This document shows positions 8,679 through 16,418 of a stretch of 64,000 nucleotides of DNA, piece after piece. The translations under genes were made by a program, and so were the position numbers. The stretch is from Salinigranum salinum (GTDB lineage Archaea; Halobacteriota; Halobacteria; Halobacteriales; Haloferacaceae). Position 1 is the stretch's first letter. Every line of letters begins with the position of its first letter. The notes under the pieces are model-generated. The model made no database searches. It was given only the letters and a program-made list of their open reading frames with translations, and had not been told where the DNA came from. Location: positions 806,001 through 870,000 of the forward strand of contig NZ_VTOJ01000001.1 of NCBI RefSeq assembly GCF_009176545.1, written 5' to 3'.

Positions 8679-9163
8679 TGTCCCTCCCCGTTCCCCGTCG
8701 GTCCGACCCCGTGCCCGTCGACCGCCTCTCGACCCTGCCGGGCGGTCCGGTCCGGCTCCGCCAGCACCCGTCGCAGGCTCCGGTACTCGTCGACCTCCTT
8801 GATCGTCGTCTCGCCGACGCGCTCGCGGTCGAGCCACGCGAAGTCGACGTGCTCGTCGCTGATCTCGACGGCGTCCCCCTCGAAGCCACACCGGTAGACG
8901 ACGGCGAACTTCCCGCGGCGTTTCTTCTTCTTGACTTTGCGCACCGTGGTCGCGACCGGTTCGGCGTCGGTGACCGCCAGACCGGTCTCCTCTTCGACCT
9001 CTCGCTCGAGGCTCTCCACGGCGGCGTCGCCGTGTTCGATCTTCCCGCCGGGCAGTTCCCACGTCCCGTTCGGGTTCCTGAGCAGGAGCGCCTCGGGCGT
9101 TCCCTCGCTCTCACGGACGAGGATCCCCCGCTGGACCACCTTCGCCCACATGTCCGCGCCCAT
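8675..9163 (-). CDS. Nudix hydrolase
   Basis: 162 residues. The Nudix box reads GGKIEHGD, then seven residues, then REVEEETGL. It matches G-x5-E-x7-REUxEExGU except that the first Glu is Asp. Nudix enzymes hydrolyse nucleoside diphosphates linked to another group, and some clean oxidised nucleotides. Coupling to mutL through a GTGA overlap suggests a role in nucleotide hygiene or repair (inference). The ATG at 9163 has a GGAGG site 7 nt upstream; a second ATG at 9151 would trim four residues. The C-terminal tail is polar and probably disordered. Confidence 0.85.
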   Translation of the reverse strand: MGADMWAKVVQRGILVRESEGTPEALLLRNPNGTWELPGGKIEHGDAAVESLEREVEEETGLAVTDAEPVATTVRKVKKKKRRGKFAVVYRCGFEGDAVEISDEHVDFAWLDRERVGETTIKEVDEYRSLRRVLAEPDRTARQGREAVDGHGVGPTGNGEGQ

Positions 9164-9774
9164 CAGTCGCCCTCCACTCGTCGGTCGTCTCGCGACCACG
9201 GGATGGCGTGTCCTCGACTACCGGTACGACGCGGGTCGCTCCCGACGGCACCAGTGCGGGAGCGCCCACGACGGCTGTGACTCATTGCTCCACCCGATGG
9301 CGTAGAGACGTATCAATCCAGTGCCCCTCCTGCGTAGTGACGCGTGGCGTCGTGGCTGGCGTGTTGCGTATCCTCGCACGAGGACTCCGCGGGTGAACGA
9401 GAGACGGTTCGCCGCGACGTCGCTTCGCTTGACACTCATCACCCGAGCGGAGCGGGACGGTGAAGGAGTCTCGGGTCGGCCGTAGCGGGCACGGGGTCCA
9501 GAGCGACGGAGCGTCTGCCTCACGCCCTGACTCGTCGACTCTCGCTCGTGGTGTAGGCCTCTTCTCATGGGGTGAGTATCTTCCCACCAGGTAATGGTAT
9601 GACATCTCATGACATATCCTCCCGTGGAGGGCCGAGGAAGCCGATGTCAGACCCAAAGACCCGCGCGAACCGGCGTCCGACGAATCGTGCCCCACGGGAG
9701 CCCGAACTCGTCGACGGGTGCCCAAAGCCGACCACTGGAACGGTCCGACGACGCGACTGCTCTCTGGTGGACCC
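9164..9774. other. 611-nt gap without a recognisable gene
   Basis: The Nudix promoter should lie at the left end. The rest has several short open frames in both directions, none with a start signal or a protein I recognise. GC content appears somewhat lower than in nearby genes. It forms one edge of the accessory segment between mutL and mutS and could contain old mobile-element debris, but I cannot show that. Confidence 0.4.
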
Positions 9775-11289
9775 ATGACTGACGCGTGCACGTCCCACGG
9801 GGAGCGTCCCGTCGACGATCCACCAGGGGTTCGCTCCGTCGCCGACGTCGTCGCGGACGCACGCGCAGCACAGGACTCCCTGGCGTCGGGCTCGCAGGAG
9901 ACCGTGGACGAGCTCACCGAGGCGGTCCACCGGTTGGTCTGTCGGACGCCGGGTATCTCGGAGCGGTGGGCCCGCACGGCCGTCGCGGAGACCGGTCAGG
10001 GGAACGTCGGCGACAAGGTAGAGAAGCTCGAGCAGGTGGTCGGCCTGATGTACGAGGAGATGACCGGTGAACGATCGGTCGGCCTCGTCAGCGACCGGTC
10101 CGAGGATCGGCTGAACGTCCGCAAACCGGTCGGCGTCGTCGGAGCACACACTCCTTCGACCAACTGCGCGTCGACTCCCGTCGCGCTCGCACTGGCGGCG
10201 TTCAAAGGCGGGAACGCACTCGTCGTCTCGCCGTCGCCTCGAGCCGTCGAGACGTGCGACACGATCGTCGACGACGTACAGGACGCGCTCGAAGCACGGG
10301 GGTTCCCGCGTCGACTCGTCCAGTCGCTCTCGACACCGATCCGGAAGGACCGGACAGAGGAGCTGTTGACGCGTGTCGACGTGATCCAGGTCACCGGCTC
10401 ACCTGCACAGGTGGAGATGGGGGAAACCTGCGGGACGCCGAACTACTGCGTCGGAGCCGGAAACACGGTTGGAGTCGTCGATCCGACGGCGAACCTCGGA
10501 GTCACGGCCGAACAGATCGCCCACAGCGCGGGGTTCGACAACGGCCTCGTGTGCCTCTGTATGAGCAACGTACTCGTCCCACCCACACTCGCCGACGAAC
10601 TGGTGGCCGAACTCGCGGCCGCCGGTGGCTACGTCTGCTCCACCGCAGAAGTCGGTCCGCTGCGAGAGACGCTCTACGACGGGGGGCGCATCGATCCTGC
10701 CTGTATCGGTCAGCCCGCGGAGACGATCGCGTCGATGACTGGATTCGGCGATGAACTCGACGGGAAGTCGTTCATCGTCGCCCCGCTCGGTGGCGTCGAT
10801 CTCGACGACCCCCTCGTCGGCGAGGACCTCTCGCCGGTCACGGCGCTCTACGAGGTGCCACCCGAGGCTGCCGCGGCGACGACGAATCGCATAACGCGTC
10901 ACCAGGGCCGCGGCCACTCGTGTGCCGTCTACGGCGATCGAGACCGGGCCATCGAACTGGCGACGCGGATCGACGTCTGTCGGATCTCCCTGAACCAGTC
11001 GAGCATCGCCCTCTCGATCGGGGAGCACAACCGCGCCGACACGTCGCTCTCGCTCGGCTGTGGAACGTGGGGCGGGAACCAGACGGACGGCAACATCACC
11101 TACGAGCAGTTCACGAACGTGACGACGCTCTACGACCGGGTCGACTCCGCTTCACGGTCCTCCCGACACACGTCCCGCCGTGAGCGCCGCCATCCCGTCC
11201 CGGACTCGAACTCCGCGTCCGAGTCCGACCCGCGGTCGGAGTCCGGGGTCATCCGACAGCTCCTCTCCCGCCTCGGTGTGGGCGACTGA
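9775..11289 (+). CDS. CoA-acylating aldehyde dehydrogenase (EutE/SauS/AdhE-N type)
   Basis: 504 residues of the aldehyde dehydrogenase superfamily. Catalytic C260 lies in GFDNGLVCLC. RHQGRGHSCAVYG and the closing SLGCGTWGGNQTDGNIT are hallmarks of the acylating branch, which turns an aldehyde, NAD+ and CoA into an acyl-CoA (or the reverse). Substrates in this branch include acetaldehyde, propionaldehyde and sulfoacetaldehyde, and the sequence does not settle which. A Ser/Arg-rich tail of about 50 residues after the fold looks disordered. The nearest metabolic neighbour is the acyl-CoA synthetase at 13114, so an acyl-CoA/aldehyde pathway is possible. The ATG at 9775 follows a GGTGG site. Confidence 0.8.
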   Translation: MTDACTSHGERPVDDPPGVRSVADVVADARAAQDSLASGSQETVDELTEAVHRLVCRTPGISERWARTAVAETGQGNVGDKVEKLEQVVGLMYEEMTGERSVGLVSDRSEDRLNVRKPVGVVGAHTPSTNCASTPVALALAAFKGGNALVVSPSPRAVETCDTIVDDVQDALEARGFPRRLVQSLSTPIRKDRTEELLTRVDVIQVTGSPAQVEMGETCGTPNYCVGAGNTVGVVDPTANLGVTAEQIAHSAGFDNGLVCLCMSNVLVPPTLADELVAELAAAGGYVCSTAEVGPLRETLYDGGRIDPACIGQPAETIASMTGFGDELDGKSFIVAPLGGVDLDDPLVGEDLSPVTALYEVPPEAAAATTNRITRHQGRGHSCAVYGDRDRAIELATRIDVCRISLNQSSIALSIGEHNRADTSLSLGCGTWGGNQTDGNITYEQFTNVTTLYDRVDSASRSSRHTSRRERRHPVPDSNSASESDPRSESGVIRQLLSRLGVGD

Positions 11290-11399
11290 CCCAGTCACGA
11301 GCCCGTGATACGACGGACGCCGGTCTCTCCCGCTGGTCGGTGAGCGAACCGTCCTCGACGAAGCGGTGACCGGTAGCCGTCCCTCGTGACTCACCTCGC

Positions 11400-11828
11400 T
11401 CACCCCTCTGTGTGTCCCAGCTGCTCGGACATCTCCCGGGAATCGTAGTATATCCGATCCTCTTGCACCCGGCCGTCCGCGATCAGCGTCTTCGACATCC
11501 CGCTGACCGCCATCTCGTGGTCGGTCGGCGGGATGCCGTAGAACTCGCCCTCGTGAGTACCCGTCACCGTCGACTCCCACATGACGACCTCGTCGCCGGC
11601 GAGTACGTCCTCGACGTGCACGGCGAAGTCGGGAAACCCCGCGCAGAGCTCGCGGAGGAACGACTCGAACGCGTCCCGCCCGTGGAGTTCGCCGCCGGGT
11701 ACACCAGGATCGTAGAGGTCGACCGACTCCGCGAGCACGTCGAGCTTTGAGAAGTCACCCTGCCACAGGCCGACGTAGTCCGCGATCACCTGTTCGTGTC
11801 CGCCGAGGTCGGATTCTATTTCGACCAT
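11400..11828 (-). CDS. SnoaL-like ester cyclase/polyketide-cyclase family protein
   Basis: 142 residues with the NTF2-like cone fold signature: a helical start (EQVIADYVGLWQGD), VDLYDP, GRDAFESFLRELCAGFPDF, then strands with VHVEDVLAGDEVVMWESTVTGTH and GIPPT. The FPDF and GTHxGxFxGIPPT blocks are typical of SnoaL-like proteins. These often act as isomerases, cyclases or hydrolases on small hydrophobic substrates, and many have no known reaction. It converges with the aldehyde dehydrogenase gene; I see no partner that fixes its role. The start is the ATG (MVEIES) that opens the domain. Confidence 0.75.
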   Translation of the reverse strand: MVEIESDLGGHEQVIADYVGLWQGDFSKLDVLAESVDLYDPGVPGGELHGRDAFESFLRELCAGFPDFAVHVEDVLAGDEVVMWESTVTGTHEGEFYGIPPTDHEMAVSGMSKTLIADGRVQEDRIYYDSREMSEQLGHTEG

Positions 11829-12024
11829 CGCTGGACTCACCCGTTCGTACTGGGTCGTGGGACGACGTAACACTACGCCGTGAGAGCCTGTGCACTCTCT
11901 GAACAGGCTCGTGCGGTCGGATTCGGCGTTCACGCGGCCCCCGTGCCGTCTCCCGTCTCCTGGATCCTACCCGCTGCCAGTCGCTTCCGCCCGGAAGACG
12001 ACGACGGAGGTCGTCACGACGACG

Positions 12025-12798
12025 TCACTCCAGTTCACCGAGGGGCTCGGCGTCGGTCCGATACTCCTCGTAGAGCGATTCGGCCCACGACAGTACGGCG
12101 GGGTCCTCGCTCACCAGCAGACCGACCACTTCCCCTCGGTTCTCGCCCAGCCAGACCAGCACCCTGCCGTCGACGATGTGGAGGTTGATTGGGACCACGC
12201 CGTCGTACGCCCGGACCGAGTCCTCGAGCGCCGTCCACACGGCCGTTCGATCCGGGTCGGCACGGATCGTGTCGATGAAGCCGCTCTCGAGTACCTGCGT
12301 GAACTCGAGGTGTCCCGCCTCGACTCGATCACGGAGCACGCGCACGTGGTCCGGGAGACCGGCGTTGTTGAGTCCCCGGTACTCGGTCGCGTCCCTGAAC
12401 AGCTCGAGCGACCTGGTGAACGGAGCCGCGGGGTTCTCGGCCGTCACTTCGACGATCTCGGCGTCGCGGAGGTGATGGACGTCGAGTGAGAAGACGGGCG
12501 GTGGGAAGTGGTTGACAAGGTCGCCGAGCTGGTGGTAGGCGTCGACGGTCTCGACGTACGAGCGGAAGTCCGTCACCATCGCTTCTCCCAGTGGGGTGAG
12601 CCAGTACTGGCTCCCCTCGGAGTCGACCCACTCCCGTGACTGTGCTTCGTTGAGGATCCGGGCGACGGTCGACCGCGAGCAGTCTACCTCCTCCTGAAGT
12701 TCCCGTCGGGTGGCTTTTCGATCGACGAGTGCGGTGAGTACCCGCACCCGGTTCGCCGAACTGGCGAGAAAGCGCACGGCCTCCAGTGAGGACTCCAT
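12025..12798 (-). CDS. FilR1-type winged-helix transcriptional regulator
   Basis: 257 residues. An N-terminal winged helix (about 5-75; RRELQEEVDCSRSTVARIL is the helix-turn-helix) is followed by a domain (about 120-250) of the methanogenesis-regulator FilR1 type, common in haloarchaeal regulators: HVRVLRDRVEAGHLEF, then VPINLHIVDGRVLVWLGE. Such proteins usually act as small-molecule-responsive regulators. It is divergent from the acyl-CoA synthetase at 13114 and shares a 315-nt spacer with it, so control of that gene is plausible. Confidence 0.8.
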   Translation of the reverse strand: MESSLEAVRFLASSANRVRVLTALVDRKATRRELQEEVDCSRSTVARILNEAQSREWVDSEGSQYWLTPLGEAMVTDFRSYVETVDAYHQLGDLVNHFPPPVFSLDVHHLRDAEIVEVTAENPAAPFTRSLELFRDATEYRGLNNAGLPDHVRVLRDRVEAGHLEFTQVLESGFIDTIRADPDRTAVWTALEDSVRAYDGVVPINLHIVDGRVLVWLGENRGEVVGLLVSEDPAVLSWAESLYEEYRTDAEPLGELE

Positions 12799-13113
12799 CC
12801 CGGGACCGACCGACTCGTTCCACCATGAAAAGTGTTCACTCGCCCGTTCTCGGTAGTGTGGGCCGCCAGTCGCGGCTTCGAGCGGACGACTCGGCTGGGG
12901 AGTCGCGGTCGGGATGCTCGTTGTACACCGTGGGAACCGTCTTACACCGCACCCGATTCCTATCAGGTAAGAAAATAATGGTGCGTGTTAACGTTCTACT
13001 CACAGGAGCATCGAATCGGGACGGACCGACCGCCGTGGTCGGCTGACGTCGACCACGAGTGACCCGACCGCACGAACCACTGTTCCCTGCGCGAGACCCC
13101 TCCGTGATCGACC
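12799..13113. promoter_or_regulatory. Divergent promoter region between FilR1-type regulator and acyl-CoA synthetase
   Basis: No gene is seen. CCGTCTTACACCG (12937-12949) is identical over 13 nt to a block in the cdrS upstream region (50864-50876). GTAAGAA lies 22 nt further on (12967-12973) in an A/T-rich stretch (AGGTAAGAAAATAATGG) that may include promoter elements. Confidence 0.35.
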
Positions 13114-14832
13114 ATGGCACAGAAGGAGACGGACCCGATCCTCGATCCGACGCTCGAGATGTACCGCTTCTACGAACAGGACTGGGCGGACTACGACACG
13201 CTGTCCGAGGCGTTCGAGTGGGAAGTGCCCGAACGGTTCAACATCGCCACGTACCTCTGTGACCGGTGGGCCGAGGCCGACCCCGACCGCGTCGCGGTGT
13301 ACGCTGTCGAGCCCGATGGGACCGAGACCGAGCACACGTACGGCGAACTGTATCGAGACGCGAACCGATTCGCGAACTACCTCGCGAGTCAGGGGGTCGA
13401 GCGGGGCGACCGGATCGGCGTCACCGGTGCCCAGAGGGTCGAGACGCTGCTCGCACACATCGCCACGTGGAAACTCGGCGCCGTGTCGGTGCCGTTGAGC
13501 CTCCTGTTCGGACCGGACGGCTTGCGGTACCGGCTCGACGACTGCGGCGCGACCGCGTTCGTGGCCGACGAGACGAGCCTCCCGGCTCTCCGGGAGATCC
13601 GCGACGACCTCGAGGCCCTCGACACGGTGCTCACCGTCGGCGACGCGTCGACCGGAGCCGACGAACTGCCCGTCAGAGAGGCCATCGAGGGTCACTCGGC
13701 CGACGCCGAAACCACGACCACGGACGCGGAGACGACCGCGATGCTCCTGTACACGAGCGGGACGACCGGGCCGCCGAAAGGGGTCGTCCACGCGCACCGG
13801 AGCCTGCTGGGTATCCTGCCCGCGTTCGTCACCATGGTGGGCAACATGGAGCTCCGGTCGGACGACGTCGTTCGGATGACCGTCGAGTGGTCGTGGGCCG
13901 GCTCGTTCAACAACGGGATACTGCCCCCGCTGTACTACGGCGTCCCCGTGGTCGCGGACGCCGATCCACGGTTCGATCCCGAACGGGAGTTCGAACTCGT
14001 CGACCGGTTCGGCGTCTCCCTCCTCGCTCCCGGGCCGGCGACCGGCTATCGCATGATGATGCAAGTCGACGACCCGACGGCGCGCTACGACCTCTCCAGC
14101 CTCCGGGTCGCCATGCAGGGGGGCGAGGCGCTCGGGCAGACGATCGTCGAGTGGTTCGAGGAGACCGTCGGCGGCGTCACTGTCCACGAGGGGTACGGGC
14201 AGTCGGAGGCGTCGGCGTTCGTCGGCGACTGTGCGGCACTCGGGATCGAGCACCGCTCGGGGTTCATGGGGAAACCCGCACTCGGTCACGAGGTTCGCGT
14301 CCTCGATCCCGAGAGCCTCGATCCCGTCGCACCCGGCGAGATCGGCGAACTCGCGCTCCGCTACGACGGGAACCCGCTGTGTTTCAAGACGTTCTGGAAC
14401 GCCCCGGAACGGACGCGACGACGGATCCAGGATGGCTGGTTACGAACCGGGGATCTGGTGTCGATGGACGAGGAGGGCTACGTCTCGTTCCACAGTCGGA
14501 CGGACGACGTGATCGTCTCCTCGGGCTACCGGATCGGGCCCGACGAGATCGAGGAGTGTCTCGCCGAACACGAGGCAGTCGCCAACGCCGGCGTGATCGG
14601 CGTCCCCCACGAGCTGCGCGGCGAAGTTCCGAAGGCGTTCGTCGTCTCGACGGAGGGGGTGGCCGAGAGCGACGAACTCGGGGCGGAACTCCAGGCGTAC
14701 GTGAAAGACCGCCTCGCCAAGTACGAGTACCCCCGAGAACTCGCGTTCGTGGACGAACTCCCGAAGACGACGACCGGGAAGGTTCGTCGGCGCGACCTCC
14801 GCGAGCGGGAGGGGCTGCTCGAAGCGGACTGA
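13114..14832 (+). CDS. AMP-forming acyl-CoA synthetase
   Basis: 572 residues of the ANL adenylating family. The AMP-binding P-loop YTSGTTGPPKG starts near 212, the A5-type motif GYGQSEAS near 358, and the hinge and C-terminal domain follow with TGDLVSMDEEGYVSF, RTDDVIVSSGYRIGPDEIE and the catalytic lysine in TTTGKVRR. It activates a carboxylic acid with ATP and transfers it to CoA. The sequence resembles medium-chain or acetate-type synthetases, but chain length cannot be read. It is divergent from the FilR1-type regulator, which may control it. The ATG follows a GACC spacer, and no better start is upstream. Confidence 0.88.
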   Translation: MAQKETDPILDPTLEMYRFYEQDWADYDTLSEAFEWEVPERFNIATYLCDRWAEADPDRVAVYAVEPDGTETEHTYGELYRDANRFANYLASQGVERGDRIGVTGAQRVETLLAHIATWKLGAVSVPLSLLFGPDGLRYRLDDCGATAFVADETSLPALREIRDDLEALDTVLTVGDASTGADELPVREAIEGHSADAETTTTDAETTAMLLYTSGTTGPPKGVVHAHRSLLGILPAFVTMVGNMELRSDDVVRMTVEWSWAGSFNNGILPPLYYGVPVVADADPRFDPEREFELVDRFGVSLLAPGPATGYRMMMQVDDPTARYDLSSLRVAMQGGEALGQTIVEWFEETVGGVTVHEGYGQSEASAFVGDCAALGIEHRSGFMGKPALGHEVRVLDPESLDPVAPGEIGELALRYDGNPLCFKTFWNAPERTRRRIQDGWLRTGDLVSMDEEGYVSFHSRTDDVIVSSGYRIGPDEIEECLAEHEAVANAGVIGVPHELRGEVPKAFVVSTEGVAESDELGAELQAYVKDRLAKYEYPRELAFVDELPKTTTGKVRRRDLREREGLLEAD

Positions 14833-14945
14833 CGACGGGCACGCAGCTCCCAGGTCTATCCCGCCGCTCGATACTCCCACGGCTCGCACTCTGTCGACAT
14901 CCGATCCCGTCGTCGTTCGTCTGGACGCGCCGATGCCCTCGAACG

Positions 14946-15059
14946 TCAGTCCCCGTCGAGCTGCTGCCACTGTCGTACCCTCGGCTCCTGCGGAGACGTC
15001 TCGTCGACGTCGGTTCCACGTACCTCGTCGAGGACGGTCTCGACTGCGACGTCGTCCGG
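14946..15059 (-). pseudogene. Remnant of a MutS C-terminus
   Basis: In one frame this stretch reads VETVLDEVRGTDVDETSP and then RVRQWQQLDGD before a stop. It matches the extreme C-terminus of the intact MutS at 16419 (IEAVLDELRDTDVNDTSP, RVQEWQRRLDTE) almost position for position. No start codon or ATPase domain is attached; upstream lies the stop of the EamA gene. It is a piece of a former mutS copy or a partial duplication, about 1.4 kb downstream of mutS in the same orientation. Confidence 0.75.
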
Positions 15060-15121
15060 AGACAGGAGGGCCGGTCCACGGCGAACGGGGCGACGCGCAC
15101 CGGGCACGAGAGAGAGTGGCG

Positions 15122-16144
15122 TCAGTCGTCGCAGGGCGGCGCTGCCGTCGGCGAGGCCGCCGTGCCACGTGCTCGACGGCGGAGCCGACCGATCTCCTCG
15201 CGGACGGTGTCGCGTTCGACCAGCGCGAAGCCCACCACGACGACGAGGAAGCCGACGACGGTCCACGGCGACGCCGTCGAGCCGAGCACCAGCCAGCCCA
15301 GGAGCGCTGCGAACACGGGCACCGCGTACGCGACCAGGTTCGCACGGACCGGACCGACCCGGTCGATGAGGCCGAAGTAGATCGCGTACGCGACCGCGGT
15401 CGAGGGGATTCCGACGACGAGGAGGCTCGCGACCGTCGCGGGGCCGATGCCGACGACGCTCCCGGGCGACTCCCCGACCGCGAGGCTGGCCCCGTGGAGC
15501 AGGACCGCCCCGCCGACCATCGCCCACGCCGTCAGCGGAACGCTGCCCATCCGGGGCTCGACGCGCTGGAGCAGGACGCTCCCGAACGCGACGGCCGCTG
15601 CAGCGCCGAGCACGAGCACCTGTCCGACGGCACCCGCGTCGGCGACCGTCGCCGGCGACGGCTGGACGATGAGGACCACACCGCCCAGCGCGACTCCGAT
15701 GCCGACCGCGCCGATCCGGGAGAGTCGCTCGCCGACGAGCCACCACGCGAACACGGGTGCCAGGACCGGGTTCAGCCCGTACATGACGGACGCCGCCGCG
15801 GGTGTGGTCGTCCCCTGTCCGAGGAACAGCAGGCCGTTGTTGAGGAACACGAGGAACCCGGCCGCGGTGGCGATCCCCAGCAGATCCCCGCGGGTACGGG
15901 GGAGCCACGCTGTCCGGGGGTGTGTGAGGCCGACGTATGCCAGTAGCACGACCGCTGCCAGGTCGAACCGGAGGCCGGCGAACAGCACCGGCGGGAGTTC
16001 GCGGAGCCCGGTCTTGATCGCGACGAACGAGCCGCCGAACAGGGCGGCGAGGAGGACGAACAGTCCGGCGTCGCGGTAGCGCGCGGGGACCGACGGCGTG
16101 GTCGGAAGCGCCGGGAGGAGGGCGTGCCAGTTCACCGGTACCAC
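15122..16144 (-). CDS. EamA/DMT-family transporter
   Basis: 340 residues with about ten hydrophobic helices in two related halves, as expected for the drug/metabolite transporter superfamily. Each half carries an EamA-type segment (GGSFVAIKTGLRELPP in the first; AYAIYFGLIDRVGP in the second, near 255). Such proteins export or import small metabolites such as amino acids; the substrate is unknown. The C-terminus is a charged tail. It sits between mutS and the MutS remnant, all on the minus strand, so its insertion may have split a mutS duplicate. Confidence 0.85.
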   Translation of the reverse strand: MVPVNWHALLPALPTTPSVPARYRDAGLFVLLAALFGGSFVAIKTGLRELPPVLFAGLRFDLAAVVLLAYVGLTHPRTAWLPRTRGDLLGIATAAGFLVFLNNGLLFLGQGTTTPAAASVMYGLNPVLAPVFAWWLVGERLSRIGAVGIGVALGGVVLIVQPSPATVADAGAVGQVLVLGAAAAVAFGSVLLQRVEPRMGSVPLTAWAMVGGAVLLHGASLAVGESPGSVVGIGPATVASLLVVGIPSTAVAYAIYFGLIDRVGPVRANLVAYAVPVFAALLGWLVLGSTASPWTVVGFLVVVVGFALVERDTVREEIGRLRRRARGTAASPTAAPPCDD

Positions 16145-16418
16145 CGGTCGAGGGATGTCTCACTGGGGGGCGTGTAACGCACTATCCGCTGTAGGGTACG
16201 GATCGTGAAGAGGGCTGCGCGAGACGTGCTGGCACGAACCGGAGCGTCGCCTCACACTGTCGAATTCCAGGGGTTCGTCCGGTCTCGTCGGTCCCCGGAT
16301 GGATCCGATCACGTGGCAGTTCACGTCAGAGAGCGCTCGACCTCGGCGTGAACGTCTCCCGACTCTGCACCTCCCGTCTCGTGGCGACTCGGCGGTCGAT
16401 TCGTTCGGACTCCTGCCG

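Noticed and set aside
9200..9620. Possible transposase remnant in the gap before the aldehyde dehydrogenase
   Set aside because: Short Arg/Pro-rich frames and lower GC made me suspect mobile-element debris, but I found no DDE, HUH or TnpB motif and no terminal repeats.
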